64,000 nucleotides of DNA, taken from assembly GCA_040901765.1 (NCBI GenBank), contig JBBDYG010000111.1, positions 1 through 64,000 on the forward strand, given 5' to 3'. Position numbers and translations under genes: made by a program. The notes under the pieces were generated by a model. The model was not told where the DNA came from, made no database searches, and saw only the letters and a list, made by a program, of their open reading frames with translations. Position 1 is the stretch's first letter, and the number at the start of each line of letters is the position of its first letter. Source of the DNA: JBBDYG01 sp040901765. GTDB lineage: Bacteria; Planctomycetota; Planctomycetia; Pirellulales; Lacipirellulaceae. Shown piece after piece: positions 59,039-64,000 of the stretch.

Positions 59039-59110
59039 GCGGGCGTAACTCAGTGGTAGAGTGCTAGCTTCCCAAGCTGGAAGTCGAGGGTTCGAATCCC
59101 TTCGCCCGCT
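59039..59110 (+). tRNA. tRNA-Gly (anticodon CCC)
   Basis: A 72-base cloverleaf: acceptor GCGGGCG/CGCCCGC, D arm ACTCAGTGGTAGAGT, anticodon stem CTAGC/GCTGG with the loop TTCCCAA, T arm GAGGGTTCGAATCCCTT and U at the discriminator position as usual for glycine. The CCA end is not encoded. Reads GGG codons. Confidence 0.96.
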
Positions 59111-59194
59111 TTAATGCAGATGGTTGCCCGACCCTGAAATGGGTTTTACCAACCGAGGTCGGATGCCAGGCGTTTTCTTGAGGCACAGTACACG

Positions 59195-60760
59195 CTATCT
59201 GAACGGGCTTTGGCGGCGTTTCGCAAACGCTCCAATTAAGAGACTTATTCCTAGAAGCACCGCCGTCGATGGTTCGGGCACGATGCCGGTGGTGTAAGTT
59301 AGATCGTCGAAATAAACGGTCTGTCCGCTTCCATCGATGTGCGTTGTGATGATGCCGAAGCGATTGAAATTGGCGCCAATTAGCTTGTGACCTGGATCCA
59401 GTTTGAGCATTACGGCCTGTCCATCCAGCGTCACGGTGATACTGCCGGCACCGCCGTTGGCGAGCGGATCGTAGTCGAGTGTCCAGAGGTGCGAATCGCC
59501 ATTCGGATAAATGGGTGGCGGAGTGGGTGTTCCTCGTCCGCCGTCGGCCCTCACGCCTTCCTCGTCCAAGCCGTAGGTTGGGTAAAAATAAAACCCGTCA
59601 GCGCTCGGTCCTTCGATGGCTACGCCAACAAAATTCTCCGGCGTGGCCGAATTCTGAGCAGCGTTGCTCCGCACGCTCCCTTCGGAGTGAAAGAAGCCAA
59701 TGAGGGTCGTGCTGTCGCTGACGCCGCGGTGAAACGCCACCTTACCCTCAGCATGTAGGGGCTGATCGAGCGATAACGTGTCGTTGAGCGGATCGCCATA
59801 ATAGGCCATGCGGCTGCCATTGAATTCGGGGCGCGAGTCGCCGCGAAACGTATGGCCGCCGATCTCACCTCCGCCTTGTCCCCCCGCGTGATTTGTGTCT
59901 GGGCTATAGCCGAAATCGAACCGCGGACGAACGTTGGTGCTGACGTACGTATTGCGATTGTTCAGTTGGTCCCAGCCCGGATCCGCGCTGAACGGATCGA
60001 GGTCTCCGTTGATCGTAAGATTGTCCAGCCACAGTTGTCCGGGGTCATCGGCACTCTTCATCACGTTGAGGATCCCGAAGCGGTTGAAGGTCGCGCCGTC
60101 GGCTTTGTGCCCCGCTTCCAGGGGGATGACAACCGTGTGACTGCCCACCGTAGCGGTGACGGCACCGTTGCCGCTGGCGGCGTTTGGATCGTAGTTGAGC
60201 GAGAAGGGATAGTCGGTTGCGCCTGTTGGGATGAGCGCCTCTCCGCCGAGCGCCCCGCCGCCTGCTCGCCAAAGCCCCGTGCCATATTCGCCATAGGCGA
60301 GAAAATAGCTGCCTCGGCCGTAAATGCGCAGCGCGATCGTGTTCGGCGTGCGCCACTCGTTGACGGTGTCGGCGTTGAAAAAGCCGATGAGGGTGTGCCC
60401 GCCGCCCTCAGGTACATTCAAGATGCCAGAAGCGGAAAGCGGGTCGTTGAGGGAAAGAGATGAAATGGCCTGACCGTAATACGCCGGCTCGCCGGCCGGC
60501 GTGATGTATCCGCCGATTTCCCCGGCCGGACCTCCAGCATTGCTGCTCGAAGCGTCGAACCCAAAGTTCTGAACGATCTGTCTCGGGTCCGGATCGGTTG
60601 CCCGGTTATTGCGCCCCTCCCAACCCGGATCGCCGTCGAAGGACTCAGCTTTTAGCAACGGTTGCTCGCCACGAGTTGTCTCGGCGAAGATTCCGAGCAG
60701 TGACAACAGCGCAACGACAGAAGTGAGGAACGGTAGGAAGCGAATCGTGTTATGTTGCAT
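59195..60760 (-). CDS. Exported PEP-CTERM protein with an internal duplication
   Basis: A 521-residue surface protein. Signal peptide about residues 1-31. Two ~230-residue halves are homologous: the first begins DGDPGWEGRNNRATDPDPRQ with GPAGEIGGYITPAGEPAYYG, the second SADPGWDQLNNRNTYVSTNV with GGGEIGGHTFRGDSRPEF; HTLIGFFNAD matches TTLIGFFHSEG and KADGATFNRFGIL matches KLIGANFNRFGII. Each half resembles a jelly-roll lectin-like fold. The end VPEPSTAVLLGISLLIGAFA then KRRQ is a PEP-CTERM signal. Function unknown. Confidence 0.87.
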   Translation of the reverse strand: MQHNTIRFLPFLTSVVALLSLLGIFAETTRGEQPLLKAESFDGDPGWEGRNNRATDPDPRQIVQNFGFDASSSNAGGPAGEIGGYITPAGEPAYYGQAISSLSLNDPLSASGILNVPEGGGHTLIGFFNADTVNEWRTPNTIALRIYGRGSYFLAYGEYGTGLWRAGGGALGGEALIPTGATDYPFSLNYDPNAASGNGAVTATVGSHTVVIPLEAGHKADGATFNRFGILNVMKSADDPGQLWLDNLTINGDLDPFSADPGWDQLNNRNTYVSTNVRPRFDFGYSPDTNHAGGQGGGEIGGHTFRGDSRPEFNGSRMAYYGDPLNDTLSLDQPLHAEGKVAFHRGVSDSTTLIGFFHSEGSVRSNAAQNSATPENFVGVAIEGPSADGFYFYPTYGLDEEGVRADGGRGTPTPPPIYPNGDSHLWTLDYDPLANGGAGSITVTLDGQAVMLKLDPGHKLIGANFNRFGIITTHIDGSGQTVYFDDLTYTTGIVPEPSTAVLLGISLLIGAFAKRRQSPFR

Positions 60761-61074
60761 CAGAGGTCAACCGGAGTTTTTGGAAGCGGTACTGAAGCAG
60801 GCCATACTTGAGAGCGTCGCACAATTCAACGGAATCTGTGCCTAGTCAGCCGGAATAGCCGTTGCCCGTTATTATCCCTGTCGGATGCCGGATTGCAACC
60901 AATTGGGCGCGGCTTGCGCTGGCGGTGCCGCGTTTAAGGCAGTCGCACAGTCGCTCAAACTCGGATATCGGTACGGTTCAATTCGCCTTGCCTTCACCTA
61001 GCAATCGCCACCCATGACCGCAACAATAAGATTTCTGGCGACGACAACATCACGCCCTCGAAGGAGGTTCTTCC
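60761..61074. other. Divergent spacer before the methyltransferase gene
   Basis: No gene or repeat recognised. A strong GAAGGAGG ribosome-binding site lies at its right end. Confidence 0.4.
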
Positions 61075-62106
61075 ATGTCTATTGTCCAAAGTGAAATTCG
61101 CGGCACGCGTCATGGAGTGCGGTCTGAATCTCCGGCGCAGATGGCGCTGCCGCTCCCGCCCACGCACGTCACGCCCACTAAGCTGGTGCAACTCTGTTAC
61201 ACGCTTGTCCATGCCGCCGAGGCGGTCGGCATTCGGGATCTGGCCGACGGCGAGTTCTTGCGAACCGATACAACCCTCGAGCAGGGAATCGAGCGGCAGC
61301 TCAATTATCTTCTCGATCAGGTCGGCTGCAATCGCCCAGGCTTTCGTTTGCTGGAGATTGGCTGTGGCTACGGGCATCTATTGCGATTGGCGAAACAGCG
61401 GGGTGCCCGCGCGGTGGGGGTCAATGTATCGCCGGAGCAAGTGAACTATTGCAACCAAAATGGCCTGCAGGCGTATTGCTGTTCTTACCGAGACCTGCTC
61501 GAAGCACCCCAGTGGCAGGGGCGATTTGACGGTGTGATCGCCAACGGTTCGCTCGAGCATTGGGTGCAGCCCGAAGACGTGCAGGCCGGTCGGATGAACG
61601 CGATCTACCAAGAGTCGTTTGCCATCGCCCACAATTCGCTCGATCCCAGCGTGGCGGAGGCTCGCTACGTGACAACGGCGATCCACGTCAAACGCGAGGT
61701 CAAGCCGGAGTATCTGCTTACGCCGTGGTATCGCCAACCTCGCGGCTCGGATCGCCGACACTTCAGCCTGCTGCATAACTGGATGGGCGGCTACTATCCC
61801 CAGGGCCGGCAGTTGGAAGCATGTGCCAATCCGTATTTCTCGCTTGAGAAGGAAGTGGATGGGACGTTGGGCTACAAGATCGCCAACGACTATCGGATGG
61901 CCAGGATGATGCGCGGCTTGTACACCAGCCCCAGGTTGGTTTGGCGCATCGCCAGCGCCCTGGCTCGTCACCCTCGAGTCACCAGCACCATGATCGAGTG
62001 CTATTTTATTGAGAAGTCGTGGGACTGGCAGTTTTGGGGCGACGATCCACCGATGAACCTCTTGCGGCATACCTGGAAGCGGAACTCGATGGTTGATACG
62101 GTATAA
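61075..62106 (+). CDS. SAM-dependent methyltransferase, cyclopropane-fatty-acid-synthase-like
   Basis: A 343-residue enzyme with the SAM-binding loop LLEIGCGYGHLLRLAKQRGA (about residues 92-111), VGVNVSPEQVNYC next, and ANGSLEHWVQPED. This order and the preceding helical segment resemble the CFA synthase/Mycobacterium mycolic acid methylase group, but the domain is shorter and the active site (bicarbonate-binding His/Glu) is not clear. Substrate may be a lipid or small molecule. The start is supported by GAAGGAGG seven bases upstream. Confidence 0.78.
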   Translation: MSIVQSEIRGTRHGVRSESPAQMALPLPPTHVTPTKLVQLCYTLVHAAEAVGIRDLADGEFLRTDTTLEQGIERQLNYLLDQVGCNRPGFRLLEIGCGYGHLLRLAKQRGARAVGVNVSPEQVNYCNQNGLQAYCCSYRDLLEAPQWQGRFDGVIANGSLEHWVQPEDVQAGRMNAIYQESFAIAHNSLDPSVAEARYVTTAIHVKREVKPEYLLTPWYRQPRGSDRRHFSLLHNWMGGYYPQGRQLEACANPYFSLEKEVDGTLGYKIANDYRMARMMRGLYTSPRLVWRIASALARHPRVTSTMIECYFIEKSWDWQFWGDDPPMNLLRHTWKRNSMVDTV

Positions 62107-62155
62107 TGCCAAACCGCACGCAGTAAGAGGAATCGACTCCTTTAGGAGTGCTACC

Positions 62156-63160
62156 ATGCCCCCATGCGTTCTAGCGATCACCTCTCGAAACTGGTCGTCT
62201 CGGCTGTCGCGTTTTGTCCTCGCATCAGTCCTGCTGGCAGGAAGAGCTAGTGCGGCCACCCTTCAGTTCGATACCGACGCCGGCCTGCTGTCGGTTGACG
62301 TGGACGGCCCGAGCGTCAAGGTGTCGCTGGACGGGCGAGAGTTAAAGATCACGGGGGCCGGTCTCGAAGAGGTCCGGCTCACAATCGGCCCGCATCTGTT
62401 TCGTGCCGACGGCAGCGGCGAATTGCTGACGATCACAAGGGCCGGGCGTGTTGTGGTCCGAGTGCGGACGCGAGCGGGGCAGGCCGGCCGCAAGTCCGAC
62501 CGATCGCGAGAAGAACTATTGCGGGACATTCGCGAGATCGCCGGGCAATTGGTCAGCCTGCGCAGCGAGATGGATGGTATTGTTTGGAAAGACGTCAGTT
62601 CGCAATGGACGACCACCGAGGCAGCCAAACTGCTAATCGGCTTCTTTCGCGGCGAGGGAACCCTGCCCGGATTTAATGGCACGCCAGCCGAAGCCCAATG
62701 GCTGAAGGAACAACTAGCCCTGCTGCGTAGCGAGCGAGTCCTCGCTTTCGATCTGTTGTCGGAAGTTGCGCGGATCGATGCGGAGCAACCGGCGTCTCCG
62801 CTGTGCGGCACATGGCAAGTAACCGAAGTGCGCGGCGCGGGCGGGATCGCGGCCGATGCGTTGGAACTTTACAACCCAGACCCCGTCGGTCGAACATTCG
62901 TCACAGCAAATGATGCAGCAGCCCTGCTGTCGGGCGCGGGACTGTGGTTATTCGACGCCAGTTACGGCGAACCGGGCAGCATCGATCTGAGCGCGGTAGT
63001 GCGCGGCAACACCGTTTACCGAGGTCGGTATCAAGTCGATGGGGATGGGGCGACGCTGGCTGTAAGCCCCATGAACGCCCCTCGGCCCACCTCGCCGGAT
63101 GGCGACCCGACCGACGGCGGGTTCGTATTGCGATTGCGGCGAATCCAGACGCATCCGTAA
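62156..63160 (+). CDS. Exported protein with TIGR03067-like domain
   Basis: A 334-residue protein. Signal peptide about residues 1-33 (LSRFVLASVLLAGRASA). Residues about 35-110 form a beta-rich domain (FDTDAGLLSVDVDGPSVKVS). A helical linker follows, then from about 220 CGTWQVTEVRGAGGIAADAL with VRGNTVYRGRYQVDGDGATLAV, the TIGR03067-type lipocalin-like pattern common in planctomycetes. TAGGAG ahead of the ATG supports the start. Unknown role in the cell envelope. Same strand as the methyltransferase, 49 bases apart. Confidence 0.65.
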   Translation: MPPCVLAITSRNWSSRLSRFVLASVLLAGRASAATLQFDTDAGLLSVDVDGPSVKVSLDGRELKITGAGLEEVRLTIGPHLFRADGSGELLTITRAGRVVVRVRTRAGQAGRKSDRSREELLRDIREIAGQLVSLRSEMDGIVWKDVSSQWTTTEAAKLLIGFFRGEGTLPGFNGTPAEAQWLKEQLALLRSERVLAFDLLSEVARIDAEQPASPLCGTWQVTEVRGAGGIAADALELYNPDPVGRTFVTANDAAALLSGAGLWLFDASYGEPGSIDLSAVVRGNTVYRGRYQVDGDGATLAVSPMNAPRPTSPDGDPTDGGFVLRLRRIQTHP

Positions 63161-63243
63161 CGATGCTTCGTGGCCAGCCCAAACACGTTCCGCCGGCCGA
63201 TTAAGCAGCCGGAGCATTTCGCGTCATTTGCGGATATCATCAG

Positions 63244-63393
63244 GGTCTGGCGATCCGCACGAAACTCCAAGCGTGGTCCGACCATTTCGAGTGGCGCGGC
63301 GTCCACATTGTCGGTAAGACGGCCATCGGTCGTGCCACGGTGCAAGTGTTGAATATGAATTCCGACGATCAGCTTACGCTGAGGTCGTCGTGA
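63244..63393 (+). pseudogene. C-terminal remnant of an HNH endonuclease-type gene
   Basis: The frame reads AWSDHFEWRGVHIVGKTAIG then RATVQVLNMNSDDQLTLRSS and a stop. This pattern matches the tail of small HNH nuclease genes that are frequent in planctomycetes and cyanobacteria. No start codon, HNH motif or in-frame upstream part is present; a stop occurs 42 bases upstream. It is probably a decayed fragment. Confidence 0.45.
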
Positions 63394-63405
63394 AAGGGAA
63401 CAATT

Positions 63406-64000
63406 ATGGCAGGAAAAATATACCTGCTGAACGACAGCTCGAATCTAATGGCGATGGAGGAATCTCCCTACGATTCCGAGTTGCTGTTGCAGAAGCTACT
63501 TGCCAAGCATCCCGACCTCTTGGCGGGAGAGCAAGTTGACGTCGATGAGCCGAGACGATGGCTGTTGGTGACCCGTGAAATGTCGGTCCCCGGGGAGGAA
63601 GATGGTGTTGGCAAGTGGTCGCTCGACCACTTGTTCCTCGATCAGGATGCAATTCCAACGCTCGTTGAAGTAAAGCGTAGCAGCGACGCCGGCATTCGAC
63701 GGAAAGTCGTCGGCCAAATGCTCGACTACGCGGCAAACGCCGTTGCTTACTGGCCTGTTGAGGAAATTAAAGCCAAGTTCGAAAGTCGCTGCCAATCGCA
63801 CGGCGAAGACCCGGACGAGCTTTTGATGGAGCATCTCGGAAATGAAGAATCTACCGGCGATTTTTGGCAACAGGTGAAGACGAATTTACAAGCGGGTCGC
63901 ATCCGAATGGTGTTTGTTTCCGACACGATTCCTGCCGAGTTGCGCCGGATCGTCGAGTTCCTTAATGAGCAAATGGACCCCGCGGAAGTTATCGCCATAG
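63406..64000 (+). CDS. PD-(D/E)XK nuclease-like protein, cut by the window end
   Basis: The first 198 residues of a longer protein; the frame is open to the window edge. It begins MAGKIYLLNDSSNLMAMEES. The segment IPTLVEVKRSSDAGIRRKVV GQMLDYAANAV has the Glu-x-Lys half of a PD-(D/E)XK nuclease core, with the DHLFLDQD Asp ahead of it. Homologous proteins of this type are uncharacterised and may act in DNA repair or defence. Starts 12 bases after the HNH fragment. Catalytic function not proven. Confidence 0.72.
   Translation, partial: MAGKIYLLNDSSNLMAMEESPYDSELLLQKLLAKHPDLLAGEQVDVDEPRRWLLVTREMSVPGEEDGVGKWSLDHLFLDQDAIPTLVEVKRSSDAGIRRKVVGQMLDYAANAVAYWPVEEIKAKFESRCQSHGEDPDELLMEHLGNEESTGDFWQQVKTNLQAGRIRMVFVSDTIPAELRRIVEFLNEQMDPAEVIAI

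Overview
The window looks like the chromosome of a planctomycete, probably of the Pirellulales type. It is GC-rich and loosely packed. It encodes proteins ending in a PEP-CTERM sorting signal (VPEP, a hydrophobic segment, then Arg/Lys), a dockerin-like segment, a Cys-type sulfatase, a C25-type peptidase, a ceramidase-like hydrolase with a LamG-like C-terminus and a TIGR03067-like secreted protein. The taxonomic call is inference; no rRNA gene is present.

Layout. 0-3.4 kb: small HTH-like gene, groES and groEL separated by a repeat-filled spacer. 3.5-8 kb: an accessory patch with a trypsin-like protease of unusual composition, a REP-associated tyrosine transposase (RAYT) among three related ~160-bp palindromic elements, an antitoxin-like protein, a ParE-type toxin-antitoxin pair and a ferredoxin. 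8.3-24.2 kb: a catabolic, largely secreted-enzyme region (ceramidase-like, nitrilase, glycosidase-like/SMP-30 fusion, sodium symporter with a 35-residue partner, sialidase-like, DUF3748, ribulokinase, PhyH, DapA/NanA-like aldolase, GntR regulator). 24.5-38.8 kb: TPR protein, then a lipid-type set: ATP-grasp ligase, fatty acid desaturase, PanE-like reductase, GH3-type acyl-adenylase, SDR, enolase-superfamily enzyme, alpha/beta hydrolase, Sfp-type PPTase, type II thioesterase and a fatty acyl-AMP ligase fused to an acyl carrier domain. 38.8-40.4 kb: toxin-antitoxin remnants, a DUF5678/retropepsin pair, a DUF3309 peptide. 40.4-47.5 kb: ilvC-ilvH, a minimal sigma-54 activator, and prpBCD for propionate breakdown. 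47.9-64 kb: PEP-CTERM proteins, sulfatase, assimilatory sulfite/nitrite reductase coupled to MntA/HepT, pgpA, folD, a receiver-like protein between two small basic proteins, a C25-like peptidase, tRNA-Gly(CCC), a methyltransferase, a TIGR03067-like protein and a nuclease-like gene cut by the window edge.

A striking overall feature is the spacer content. Many gaps hold imperfect or perfect inverted repeats of several unrelated sequence families, and at least four are nested, one palindrome sitting inside the loop of another. The RAYT gene offers a possible mobilising enzyme for one of these families. The most interesting functional unit is the FAAL-ACP/PPTase/thioesterase/GH3/ATP-grasp/desaturase neighbourhood, which could make an acylated amino acid or similar lipid, although no product can be read from sequence alone.
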